From the NCBI RefSeq assembly GCF_000313135.1, contig NW_004457669.1, positions 1-64,000 on the forward strand: a stretch of 64,000 bases of DNA, written 5' to 3'. The stretch comes from Acanthamoeba castellanii str. Neff (taxonomy: Eukaryota; Discosea; Longamoebia; Acanthamoebidae). Positions 41,931-54,071 of the stretch are shown one piece after another. Every line of letters starts with the position of its first letter. Positions within the stretch are counted from its first letter, which is position 1. A model generated the notes under the pieces. The model was not told the DNA's origin, made no database searches, and was given only the letters and a program-made list of their open reading frames with translations. A program made the translations under genes and the position numbers.

Positions 41931-44900
41931 TCAGCCTTCAAGGTAGGCGGTGTTGAGGTCACGTTGGTTGTGCTTGAGTGTGGACAGCGGGTATGCGGGT
42001 GCAAGAAGCACGTCCAGCTTCCGCTCCACCTCCGTCAGCCTCTTCTTCAACTGTTGGGAAGCAAAAAAACGCATTGCATCAGGACCAGGTGCGGTCGTGG
42101 TGCGTATTATTCGTGTGTGTACCTCGGTGAACTCGTCCCACTTCTGGCCACCGCCGGCGCCGGCGTGCTTCGTCTGCTTCTGCTTCTCGAAGAAGGCCTC
42201 CAGCTCGAAGTTGATGGCGTTCATGTCGAGGAAGGTGTCCAGCAGCACAAAGAACGGTCGCAGCTCCTCGCCCAGCCGCTCGAGCGCCACGCCACCGCTG
42301 CCCGCCGCCGTCGCTGCGGGCGCCGATGATGAGGTCGACGACAGGCTCTTGCGTACGTAGCTCATGCGGTCGGCCGTCTCGTGGAAGAAGGTGGGCGTGG
42401 CGAGCTTCTTGATCTTGAAGCGGCGGATGGCGAGCGACGACGATGCCGAGGGCGTGGCGTCGATGAGACCTAGCAGCTCGTCGGCGAGCCGCTCCTCGCC
42501 CTGTAGGAGTCGCAGGAGAGCCGACTTGAGCGCGATGGTGGGGTCGTGCGTGTGCGGCGCCAGCATGAAGTCAAAGGCCGTCAGCAGCGGCACGAGGCCG
42601 GCATGGGGCGGCACCAGGGCCGACGCCACCTGCACCGCCAGCCCGTCGGCCCACTCCGCCGCCGCCGCGTGTGCGCTCGCCTCGTAGCCCTGCAGGTGCG
42701 TGATCGCCGGGAACGAGCGCACGAGCGACGCCGACGCGGTGGTGGTGGCGGTCGTCGTGGCCTTGGCCAGCACCGTCGTGCTCTTGAAGGTGGGCACAAG
42801 CGAGGGGTAGGTGTCGAGCAGGACCACCTTATGCTGCTGCACGAGCTGCCTGAGCCGGCCGAGGGAGATACCGTCGAGGGCGGCGACGGTGGCGGCAGTG
42901 GCCGACGGCGCTGCGGAGCTGCCCCTGGGTGCACGGGGCTCGATCGAGGTGAAGCCGGAGAAGAGGAACGTGAAGTCGGGCCGGGTGTTACGGTCCATCT
43001 CCTTCCAGTACTGCACCACGTCCCTGTCCATCTCCGCCTCCTGCTCCTTCTATCATTCACATGCACACGCGACACGTCAGTGCGTGTGCGGTGGTGTGTG
43101 CGGTCCGCGAGGGTGTTACCTTGTGCTGTTGTGTGCCGAAAGAGGGAGTTTGCTTGGGGCCGTTGCCGCCGGCGCCGCCGCTGCGGTTCTCCTTGACGTC
43201 CTTGCCGTAGAAGAGGGGCAGCAGGAAGAACTTGAGCGCGGGGGCCGCCTGCTTCGCGCGCTTGCGCGTCTCGTCGAGCAGGTGGTTGGCCACGTAGGCG
43301 TGGAGGCTCGACAGCAGCGACGTCTTGCCGCCCACCGAACCCAGCATCGTCGGCGACGTGGTCGACGGCAGGTGCGGCGCGGGCGCGTCGTCGAAGAAGA
43401 ACGCGAAGCGGGTCACAGCGCCGGCGCCCGTCGACGACAGCGCGGTCATGCGCTCCACGACGCGCAGCTTGTCGACCTGCTCGCGTACCTTGTCCTTCTC
43501 TAGCGCGGCGCCGGTGAAGAACGCCGCCGGGAAGCTCAGGCCGTAGACCAGCTCGACGCCCTCGCGCGCGCACACGTCGGCCAGCTGGCCCACGCGCGCG
43601 AGCTCGGCGTCGCCGTCACCACCACTGGCGGCGGTGGCGTCGACGACGTAGAGATAGGCGGTGAGGCCGCTCGTCTGCCTGAGGGTGGAGATGACGGTGC
43701 GGCGGTCGTCGGCGCTCCAGCGGTGGAAGGCGGCCGACGGGTAGAGCGGCGCGTAGTCGAAGGCCCGCTCGCACAGCCCGCGGAATTTGAACGACCGCTG
43801 GCTGGCTGTCGGCGCGGCGGACGACGCTGCCGAAGACGACGAGGAGGAGGAGGAGGACGTGGTGGGAGCCTCTTCGGGCGTCCACTCGCTGTCGATCGCA
43901 TAGTAGTCGTGCTGCACACGCTTTGAGGCACTGCGCACACTCGGAACGAGTTAGATTGATTGCACCCGACACACACGACACACGACGCGCACACGACACA
44001 CGGCGTATGCATACCGTTGCTGCAGCTTCCTGTTGTACTCGTCTTCGTCCTTCTCCTTGTTGGCGGCATGGTCGGCGGTGGCCTTGCCCGTCGCCTTGCT
44101 GCTGCCTCCCTTGGCGGCGGGCCGTTCGTCGACCGCTGTGAAGACCGGAGCTGGACGCCGGAGCGTGGGGTTCTGCAGCACGCCCCGCGAGATGTCGTCC
44201 GCCTTCTCGAAGAAGTACGCATCGTCCATCGCCGCACCTGCACCCAGCGCACGCCCCAATTAGCCCATGCCCCTTGCGTGCGTGTGCGGTGGTGCGTGCG
44301 TTCGTACGTGTGGTGTGTGCGGTGGTGCGTGTGCGTGTGCGTGTGCGGTGGTGCGTGTGTACCTTGGTCGACCATTACGCGACGTCCGGCAAAGTCGAAG
44401 GAGATGGAGACCTTGTTTTTGGCGTCCTCGCGCTGCTTGCGCCGCTCCTCCTCGAGCTTCTTCATTTGCTTCCTCTGTTCGGGGGTCATCCACTGCGAGC
44501 CGTCCGTCTGGAAGTAGTCCTGCTGATCGTCTGTAGTTCAGGCGGATCCCCATTCCCCCCCCCATATCAACCATGCCACGTCATGCCACCACGGCAAGGT
44601 GGTTGTTAGTATGCTTTTTGAAACATGAACGAACAAACAAACAAACAAACAAACAATGACTACTCATCGCCCGCGCCACGTAAAGGGGCGGAGGCTGCGT
44701 GCCATAGATAACGGTCCTGCGCGCGCTGGTTCTCTCGTACTCGAGCAGCTTGTCCTTGTGCTCCAGCGCACGAGCCAAGCTGGCGTCGTACTCAGCGTCC
44801 GCCTGGCACCACGCATAGCATGGTGAGACTTCACGTGACATGTGCGTGCGCACACGTGTTCGCTCATGCGCGAATCGTTTTGTGAATGTGAATGTGAAAT

Positions 44901-45910
44901 GAACGTGAAGGTGAATGTGATGGCATGCCACGGTACCTCTTGCTTGGAGAGCGAGATGCTGCCGGCGCCGGGCGCTTCGCCGACCGCATTCCCGCAAAAG
45001 AGGCAGGGACCGACACCTTCCTGCGCGCACACGATTTTGCCGCAATACAGGCAGTTGCCCAGCAGCGGATGGCGCGCGGCTGTAGACGCCCGTTGCGTTG
45101 CGTTGCGTTGCGTTGCGTGAGAAGCCATGACCAGACACTCGCCGGCGGCCAGCGGAACTGAATTGGATTGAGTACATACCCATGCACCCGCACCAGGCGC
45201 GTCCGGGAAGCTGGAGCGAATCGCCGGCCTGTTGCTTACCGCCCTTCTTCTTGCCACCGCCAGTCTGCGCCTGGCCCGCGCTGGGGATCGGCGGCGACGC
45301 GCCCTGATCCTTGGGCTTGTTCACCGGCTTCTTCTTCTTCTTCACCATGCTGTAGTCGACGTAGCGTGTCATGTAGTGCGCACTTGGCTTAGCATGACTG
45401 CGCACCATCAGAGGAAGTAGAAGAAGAAGAAGAAGAAGGCGTACTAGGGATCGACTTCGTCCTTCTTGCGGTAGACCTTGACGTTGGGCTCGCTCGGACC
45501 CTGGCCCGAGGGTCCGGCGGTCGAGAGCTTCCTGATGGGCACCGTGCGGAAGAGGGGCGAGGCGTCCTTCCGCTTCTGAATCAGATCCTCGGTGAACTTT
45601 TGCACCGCCTTGCGCTCGGTGCCCAGGATGTCCTGCGTTAGGTGAGCCAATCGTTAATGCCGCCAGGCTAAAGAGGGGGGGGGCAAGTGAATGTGAGCGA
45701 GAGTGGGAATGTGGCGGGCAGTGGACACTGAGCTTTCTGTACCTTGATGTACTTTTCGATCTCCTCGGCAGATTGGAGCTTCATGAGGTTATCCACGAGG
45801 CCATCGACCTCGTCGAAGCCCAACAGGTGCTTCAATCGCTTCATTACCCATTCCCTGATCTGCACGAGCGGCTGCTCGGCATGTTGCACGATAGGCTGCC
45901 TCCCAGCCAT
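41931..45910 (-). CDS. ASC-1 (TRIP4)-like N-terminus and zinc finger fused to GH84-like domain
   Basis: The start ATG is at 45910 (MAGRQPIVQHAEQPLVQIRE). The first exons match the TRIP4 N-terminus (SAEEIEKYIK, ILGTERKAVQKFTEDLIQK). Splicing from ...KKDEVDPY joins in frame to HAKPSAHYMTRY. The C2HC5 finger is WCGCMAARHPLLGNC, LYCGKIVCAQEGVGPC, LFCGNAVG. ARALEHKDKLLEYERTSARR, KVSISFDFAGRRVM and SRGVLQNPTLRRP continue the TRIP4 match. Instead of an ASCH domain the frame passes (CAACG/TGCC junction at about 43999/43938) into a GH84-like barrel: TAYLYVVD, REGVELVYGLSFP, RFAFFFDDAP with the Asp pair, YWKEMDRNTRPDFTFLFSGF. The stop is at 41931. ASC-1 acts in transcription co-activation and ribosome rescue, and GH84 removes O-GlcNAc. 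Confidence 0.72.
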
Positions 45911-46031
45911 CCCTTTCTACACTTCCAGATGAATGTTGTCTGTTTGCGGATTTAAAAAAATGTATTTATGTCTCAATTATTGTTTGTTCGGTTCAGCTTT
46001 TCTGCGTTTATTCGCCAGAGACCAACAGAAA

Positions 46032-46577
46032 ATGGAAAAAAAACACTTGAGAAAAAGCAAGATGAACATCAATCCCCTGCATGTGGCTGAGGTGTTGATT
46101 ACGCTGGTAGTGACTGTCATCTTCGACCCCAAGAAGCTGCACATCTCCGCCAAATGTGTGATCATTGCCGGCCTCTCTTTTCTCGTCGCCTACGGCGCCT
46201 TTGAAGCCGAGGTCGCGAAGATGCAGATGGCCATTCTGCTTGCGGTGTACGCCCTCGCGTGCTACCTCGTGGCGCTCTACATCGGCGTTCGATACAACCG
46301 TAGCCGCACCGATCGCATGTGGATCCTGCTCGCGGTGGTGCTCGGGATCGGGCTGTTCGTCGTCTACACCAAGTACTACTACCGGCCAATCGCCAGCGTC
46401 ACCGACTACTACAAGGAGATGCACACCAAGCAGCGCCCCGACGCGGAACTGGCTCAGAACGCAGATCAAGAGGAGTACCTCAACCGCATCAAGGAAGAGT
46501 TCTTGGATGCGGACCGACCAGCGAGGGGAAGAGGGAGCAGCAATCGTCGAGCCCCCAGCGAAAAAGATGGAATTTAG
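46032..46577 (+). CDS. Four-TM membrane protein of unknown function
   Basis: A single-exon frame of 181 codons starts at 46032 (MEKKHLRKSKMNINPLHVAE), and a second ATG lies at 46062. Hydrophobic segments at about residues 20-35, 43-60, 66-87 and 96-113 (VAEVLITLVVTVIF, CVIIAGLSFLVAYGAF, MAILLAVYALACYLVALYIG, MWILLAVVLGIGLFVVY) predict four membrane spans. Each end is charged, and the C-terminal tail is Arg/Ser rich and probably cytoplasmic. I do not recognise the family. The gene starts 121 bp from the divergent ASC-1 fusion and ends 82 bp from the CHCHD gene stop. Confidence 0.65.
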   Translation: MEKKHLRKSKMNINPLHVAEVLITLVVTVIFDPKKLHISAKCVIIAGLSFLVAYGAFEAEVAKMQMAILLAVYALACYLVALYIGVRYNRSRTDRMWILLAVVLGIGLFVVYTKYYYRPIASVTDYYKEMHTKQRPDAELAQNADQEEYLNRIKEEFLDADRPARGRGSSNRRAPSEKDGI

Positions 46578-46659
46578 AAGGAGGACAATTCGGTGGCGAT
46601 CAATTATTTATAATGAATTAGGAACCAAAATGGAGCGTAAAGAACACGAGGGGCAAGAC

Positions 46660-47145
46660 TTAGTAGGTAGCGCTCTGCTCCTTGCTCTCTCCTCCATAGC
46701 CGAAATCGCGGTTCGCCCGGTTGGTGGTCTGGCACTCCTTGAACATGTCGTAGGCCCAATCACACTCAGTGGCGTCATCCTCGTTCTTCTTCAGGCACTT
46801 GAGGAATCCGTCGTAGGGGCGCGCGCAAGGTCCCTGCTGCACCTGCTCCTCGGCCTTCTGGATTTGCTCGGGGGTGGCGTTGTGTCCGCCGAAAATGACG
46901 TTCTCGATGGCGCGGCTGGCGACGTGACCGACAGCATAGCCAGCAGCCATCTGGGCTACGCCGCCCAGGAAGCTCTGGCCGCCACCACCCATCGCGGGGG
47001 CGGTCTGAGCATGCTGCTGGGTGGCAGGGGGCTGAGCGCGCTGCTGGGTGGCGGGGGGAGCAGCCTTCTTCGCGGGCGCTGCCGTGGCAGTGGGCTTGGA
47101 CGCGGGCCTGGCCGATGATCTCGAACTTCCTCCTCTGCGGCCCAT
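46660..47145 (-). CDS. CHCHD2/CHCHD10/MIX17-like mitochondrial protein
   Basis: A single exon of 161 codons starts at 47145 (MGRRGGSSRSSARPASKPTA), with a basic, acid-free N-terminus and an Ala/Pro/Gln-rich linker. A hydrophobic middle (GVAQMAAGYAVGHVASRAIE) follows, then the twin CX9C CHCH domain: CARPYDGFLKC and CDWAYDMFKEC, each Cys pair exactly nine residues apart. This order (leader, hydrophobic stretch, CHCH) is that of CHCHD2/10 and yeast Mix17, which are imported by the Mia40 pathway into the intermembrane space and affect cristae and respiration. The end reads GYGGESKEQSATY. It is divergent from Rab7. Confidence 0.88.
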   Translation of the reverse strand: MGRRGGSSRSSARPASKPTATAAPAKKAAPPATQQRAQPPATQQHAQTAPAMGGGGQSFLGGVAQMAAGYAVGHVASRAIENVIFGGHNATPEQIQKAEEQVQQGPCARPYDGFLKCLKKNEDDATECDWAYDMFKECQTTNRANRDFGYGGESKEQSATY

Positions 47146-48466
<1,321 letters not shown>

Positions 48467-49473
48467 ACGTTGTATATGTATTTAAAATCTTCTTTCCAAT
48501 GACTCTATCACCCCATCAACAATCACAGCTTTTTTTGTGTTGTTTTTCCTTCCTTGTGTTTCTGTCTTAGTTGGTCTGGTTACATGCAGGAATTAAGGTG
48601 GAAGCCCACACCATTTTTAGTGGTTATAACTTTAGGTAAGGTGTTTGAACCCTTGTGATGGCCTTCCACCTTTTAGCCCACACACCAGCTTCTGGAAAGC
48701 CCCTACCCACCATGTATGTGAAGGGTTCCCTGGTGTGGGGGCCTATAGGGTGATAGGGTTGTCCTGCATGCATACTTGCTTGCTGAGTGCATAAAGTGTG
48801 TGGTGGGGAACATGTCTGGTTAAATAGTGGAGGCATTGGCCCAAAAGATTACCAAAAGAAACACTTTTTGGCTGAACTTTATCTTAACAATAACTCAATG
48901 ACAGTAATTCTGTATTTTTTGGAGTTGTTTTTTGCTAGTATAAATGATGATAGCAATTTAACTTCAAGGGCATGATCCCCAGCTAGACTAGGGGGCCATC
49001 CACCTGTAGAGGTGGCACTCATGGGCAGCCACCAAGCAGTTCCTTTCAGCATGTGCACCAGCAACCAATCTGGGCAACTTCCTGCTTTTACTGATTAACC
49101 CTGATTACTTCCCTCCTTAGCCACACTGCATATGCCTGGTCCTGCCTAGGATTCAACATCAATTTGTCAGCCACAGGGGAGCACCATTACCATGACCAAC
49201 AACCCAGCATGGTGTCTGTCTTCAGTGATTATGATGGTGGCTGTTCATGTCCTCCAATAGCTTATTGCCTACACAACTGCTGCCAAGCCCAAGCTCTGTA
49301 ACATGAAGCCCAGCAAAGATCTTGTGCACCACTTTGTGCTTGCCCTTATCCACAAGGACTGCTACAGGGTTGGCTACCATCACCTCTTCAAACACATAAT
49401 GGTGACACCAACAGCCAATTCTGCACTCTCCAAAAAGGACTTTATTTGGACATCACAGAGCCAAGGGCACTTT
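48467..49473. other. CpG-free gene-less DNA downstream of Rab7 and the Nudix gene
   Basis: About 1 kb with no CG dinucleotide at all. It is AT- and TG/CA-rich, and stops occur in all frames except short ones. A plus-strand frame of 88 codons at 49303-49569 overlaps the end of the Nudix gene and has no known domain. The region may be an old repeat whose CpGs have been lost. I recognise no transposase motif in it. Confidence 0.5.
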
Positions 49474-50346
49474 TTATGCTTCACACCTTTCCTCCTCTGT
49501 CAGTGCTTCATATTTGAGCACAATGTCCTTGTCAAAGTGAAACCTATAGCCAACAGTCATGCCATTTAGGAGCTCAGGAAGCCTGTTGGGGTAGAGGGTA
49601 AGTGGGAATAACTTGATGGAAAAGAGTAGACAGCACCATATTTTGTCATCCTGTAAAAGGCAAGTGACTTAGTACAGTGTAAACAAAGATCCATTGGGGC
49701 TGGGGTATGTACTGCCCACATGTCATCATATGGAATATCTTTGATTGGCCACCATTGAGGTCTCATCTCTGTGTGATGAGGGTTAGCAAGCACAACTAGT
49801 TATATGTGTGTGCTTGTACCTTCAGTTTCCTGGATATCATTCTTGTATTGCTCTGTCACATAGATATGACACCTATGGGCAGTGGTTAAAAAAGAGTGAC
49901 TGAAAATAAAAAAGTAACTACTTTGACATGATAGTTAGTACCTGTTGTTCCAAGCAGGATTGCCATGGTAGATGAACTCAACCACACCCTTCCACTGTAG
50001 GTCACTGGGCTGCAGCTCTAGGCCAGATTCCTCCAAGCACTCACGCACTGCTGCCTCCCTGATGCTCTCTCCACCCTCCACTTTGCCACCTGGGCCTGCA
50101 CAGGGGAAAAAAATCTTGAGATTAAAATCTGTTGGTGCCATCAGATTTCTTTGCAATCTGTTTAGCAAAGGAGACTGTACCATTCCACTTACCCTTACCA
50201 AAGCCACGCTTTTTCATCGCCAGGAGTATCTCGCCCTCTCTGCGCACGTAGCACAGTGTAGTCAGGCGTAGCATCTCCCTCGGTGCTGACACAAAATAGA
50301 AATTTAACTCCGCAAAGAACCGGACGAGAGCACCGCGATAAATCAT
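49474..50346 (-). CDS. MTH1/NUDT1-like Nudix hydrolase
   Basis: The start ATG is at 50346, and a second in-frame Met begins MLRLTTLCYV. Exon 1 (50346-50181) ends in AMKKRGFGKGKWN and joins in phase to exon 2 at 50095: GPGGKVEGGESIREAAVREC and LEESGL, a complete Nudix box (GX5EX7REUXEEXGU). Later exons give CHIYVTEQYKNDIQETE, EMRPQWWPIKDIPYDDMW, DDKIWCCLLFSIK and GYRFHFDKDIVLKYEALTEE, in the same order as human NUDT1. The stop is at 49474-49476. The enzyme would cleave oxidised dNTPs such as 8-oxo-dGTP. Exons downstream of 50044 contain no CpG, and Arg there is coded only by AGA/AGG. Despite this the gene appears intact. Confidence 0.85.
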
Positions 50347-50464
50347 TATTTAAATGTACATAAAAGTCAAGTTGAACTTTACAGGCAAACAAGGTGGGGT
50401 GGTGGAGCCCCAGCGCGCACGACCAATGCAGTTTGACGAGTTGGTGACGGGGTGGTGGTCATCT

Positions 50465-53400
50465 TCACAGATCCTCGTCATCGACCAGGTTGAACTCCTC
50501 AATGCCGGAGTTGGGAGGCGCGGCCTCGCCGCCTATGAAGAAGAAGAACGACGGTGAGCCAAAGATGCGCCAGCGAGGCTCGTTATAAACGCAACTACGT
50601 ACTCGGCATGATACACTCGGCATGCCGCCACTCCTCCATGGTAACGGGAGAGCTGTCGAGGTGAGTAAGCTTGCGCAGGCGACTCAGTATGTAGATCCTG
50701 CAACACCACCACGCGACACATTAGACACTCGTATACGCATTGGATTGGTGGGGGGGGGGAAGATGATTAGTGAAAGAAGGTTTTGTCGACGCGCCTGTAG
50801 TTGTAGTAGTGGTGCTTGGCCGAGGAGAAGAACGGACACGCGGCGTTGTGAAGGGTCGACAAGTAGCGCAGATTGGGCGCGGCCGCCACGATGTTGTCCA
50901 GGAACTTGTCAACTTCGATCAACCTGATGCCAACGGTGAGGACTTGGTCGAAAAATGTGTGCGTGTGCGTGTGCGGTGTGCGGTGTGCGGTGTGTGCGTG
51001 TGCAAAGCGAAAACTGTAAAGGCAGGCGTCTCGTACCAGTTGTGGTTGATGGAAAGGGTTCTCAGCTTCGGCATGGGCGGGAACTTGGTGTCGTGCGTGA
51101 GATGGTTGTTGTCCAGAATGAGCGTGTTCAGCTCCCTGAAGCCCTCCAGACAATCGATGTTCCTGTGGACGTGAAGAGACCGTGAGCCGCCTCTAACGAA
51201 CACGTGGCCTCGAGTGCAATCAAAAGCGGTGGTGGGTCCATACGCAAGTCCGTTGTTGGAGAGGTCGAGCTCCTTCGCGGTGTACTTGAAGTGCTTCATG
51301 ACCGACAGAATGTCATTGTGGCCGACCAGCTCCCAGGCCAGAGACAAGCGTCCTGTGTGCCCATCGTGTGAGCCCCTAGTGAAGACTCGCACAGTGGGAA
51401 GGAGAGGAGGGAGAGGTGCTGGTACCAGCCGGGTCCATGGGCGCATAGTAGAAGGGTACGGGCTGAGAATACTGGACCGTGTCACCCTCCTTGGGCAGCG
51501 CGGTGAGGTCGACTGTGTCACTACCTTCTTCGATGCACGCCAGCCAGAAGTAGACGATGCCGGGCTTGTGCGGCGGGACTTGACACTGCACGACTCCCGG
51601 TGCGATTTCCTGCAGATAGGAGAGGACACCAGGGCTTGCCTGCATGAGAAAGGACACACACACACACACACACACACCGCAACGGAACACGCACGAAATG
51701 GAGGCGGAAAAGGGGTAGTTGAGGCAACGCACCGTGCACGGGACGGAGACCTCCTCAAACAGGCACGAGAAGCGATAGCACTTGTCGTCGCTCATGTGGA
51801 AGCCGTTGTGGACCAATATCATCTTGGAGTACTCCGTCGACGGGCTGAGGAGACCAGGCGAGTGTCAGTGCGGATTCGGAAAAAACCTCTTTGGCAAACC
51901 ACGCACAGCGAGCAAGTTGTCTGTTTGGAAAGGAGCTTACCCGGCTTCGGGGGCGTAGCTCTTGATCTCCGCAGGCCTGGGTCCCGTGCTGTCGCTGGTC
52001 GCGGAGGCATTCATCGACGACGGGATAGGTGTGAACGGCACCAGGGCTCCGTTCTCGACGCGCGAGGTAAACCTGTTTTTGGGAGTTACGTACGCAATTC
52101 ATTAGACAACGCGCAGCGTTGTTGTGCGTGGTTGGGGGCGTGCGTGAGAGGTTGACGTACACCATGTCGGACGAGAGCGCGAAGTCGTCTTCGTCGGGCT
52201 CGCTCTTGACGGACATGCGCGGCGTGTAGAAGGAGGGCGTCGACACGGCGTTGGAGTACGGACCCATCGGGGGCGAGTTGAGGGACAGCATGGTCGACGG
52301 CGACTGCAGCGACGGGGTCGTGGGCGCGACCGAGAAGTTCGTCATCGCCTCGAGGCTTCTCGACATCGTTCCCCTGGACATGCCCAACGACGAAGACGAG
52401 GACGAAGAGAACAGCAGCTCGTCGTCGGCCTGCGACGTACCATGTACAGCGAGTTGGCGAGTGTGAGTTGTAATAACTTCGTGACGCTGTGCACAGCAGA
52501 GAGAGAGAGAGCGATCACCGACCTGCTGCGAGTCTTCAAAGTGGTCGGGATGAGGGAAGAAGTTGCGTGGTGCGGCGCTGGTCATTGCGTGGCTGTTGCC
52601 GACACTCTCCCTTTCGCGCTTGCGCACGTTCGTGGCCATGGGCGGAAGCGAGGATGACGACGAGGACGAAGACGACGACGAGGAGGTGGTCGAGAGGAAG
52701 GATGGTCCGCTGGCAGGAGGGGCCAGGGTACCGGGCGGCGCGGGATTGTGTTGGGCGAGGAGGGATGACATGGTCATGATGTGCTCGGACTCACCAAAGT
52801 TCCGATCCGGCGACTCCCCGACGTCTGCCTCCTCCTCCTCGGCCTTGAAGGAGCTGCCCCTCTTCCTCTTCTTGCGCGGATGACCGCTCGCTTCCCTGCA
52901 TACATCGCCCGAGAACAAACAGTGAGAGCGAGTTATAACATTTCGGCTAGGCCTTGCCGAGCGACGGGCACGCGGATACGTACGATCTGCACCACACACA
53001 GACACGGACACGGACACGGACACACACACACACACACACAGACACACAGACACACACACATGGAAGAGATGTCGAGAGGGAGAGTTAGGCCATGATGGTC
53101 GAGCCTCGGTGTCCGGGGGGAGTAGGTACTTTTTCCAGAAGTAGTGGACGAGCACGGGGAACTCCTGCAGCGACTGACCCTCTGTGACAGACAGCCGACC
53201 ATCCTGAAGAGCGTATGACATCGAGAGAAAACGTGTGCACACTCAGGAGATTGGCCACATGCGGAAGTGCACTAGATTATGTATGAGGCGGCCCTACCGA
53301 CGCCTGTTTGAAGTAGGTCTCCTTCACACGAGCTTGTATTCGTTACGTCTCCAGCCTGACGAAGGGAAGGCAAACGAAAAGAAGTGAATGAGCAAAGTGA

Positions 53401-54071
53401 AGGAGGAGGCATGTGGATTCCCTCATCAGACCAGGTGCGTGCGATGAGGCGGCAGGTACCCTTGTCACCGCCATCGGCTCTCCATGTTTGCCTCCGCATG
53501 ACAACAGCGCCCTCGTCGTTCTTGTTGTTCTTGAGCTTGTACATGCCGCTGTTCTCGTTGAAGATGATCAGCTTGACCGACATCTTCTTCGAGTCGTTCC
53601 ATCGAATCTCGTCCGACTGTGTAGGCGAAACCCAAACCGAAACCGCAGAGTGCAGCGTGAGAACAAAACTCACAACACGACACGACACCAGGCGAAGAGG
53701 GCGCACCCGACGCCTCTCGATGGGCACACGAGCGTCAAAGAGGTACAGGAAGCCAGGCACGGTTCCCTCCGACGGGTTCGCCACCACTGGGAGAAACGAG
53801 CAAGTGAAGAGTTAGGAGGACACCACGGCGAGCACCAGAACCGTGGTGGAGGAAGGGTACACGAGGAGGGCGAAGGGACGGCGGCTGAGATGAGCTCGGC
53901 GAGCGGGTTCTGGAGCAGCAAATGGATGAGAGGATAGTCCTTCGATCTGAATTCCTTGGCCAGATCGAGGGTCTGGTTGAGGACATCGGAGGCGAGCTGC
54001 TCGCTTCTCAGATTCTTAAGATAGTTCTTGATCTTATCGCTGGTAAGGGCGATGGCTTTGTTGTGGTCCAT
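50465..54071 (-). CDS. CAMTA-like CG-1/IPT transcription factor with C-terminal leucine-rich repeats
   Basis: The start ATG is at 54071 (MDHNKAIALTSDKIKNYLKN). Joined exons give a divergent CG-1 region: PGFLYLFDARVPIERRR, SDEIRWNDSKKMSVKLIIF, VVMRRQTWRADGG and FPVLVHYFWKK. A Ser-rich nuclear-type stretch (RKRKRGSSFKAEEEE, poly-Ser) follows. An IPT/TIG domain is clearer: SKMILVHNGFHMSDDKCYRF, CLFEEVSVPCT, GVVQCQVPPHKPGIVYFWLA. CAMTA proteins combine CG-1 and TIG, but then carry ankyrin and IQ motifs. Here the tail is leucine-rich: AKELDLSNNGLA, LNTLILDNNHLTHD, LRTLSINHNW, LIEVDKFLDNIVAAAPNLRY, RKLTHLDSSPVTMEEW, as in LRMDA. It ends FNLVDDEDL at TGA 50465-50467. At least ten introns. CG-1 is less certain than TIG and LRR. 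Confidence 0.68.
52998..53066. repeat. (CA)n / GACACA intronic microsatellite
   Basis: An intron of the CAMTA-like gene holds ACGGACACGGACACGGACAC units followed by an uninterrupted (AC)n run and GACACACAGACACAC units. Confidence 0.75.

Noticed and set aside
41931..45910. Reading the ASC-1-like and GH84-like parts as two separate genes
   Set aside because: The junction near 43938-43999 splices in frame, with no stop, start or promoter space between the parts. The two-gene view remains the main alternative and is listed as a test.
49303..49569. Plus-strand frame of 88 codons in the CpG-free region
   Set aside because: It overlaps the last exon of the Nudix gene in antisense and has no recognisable domain.
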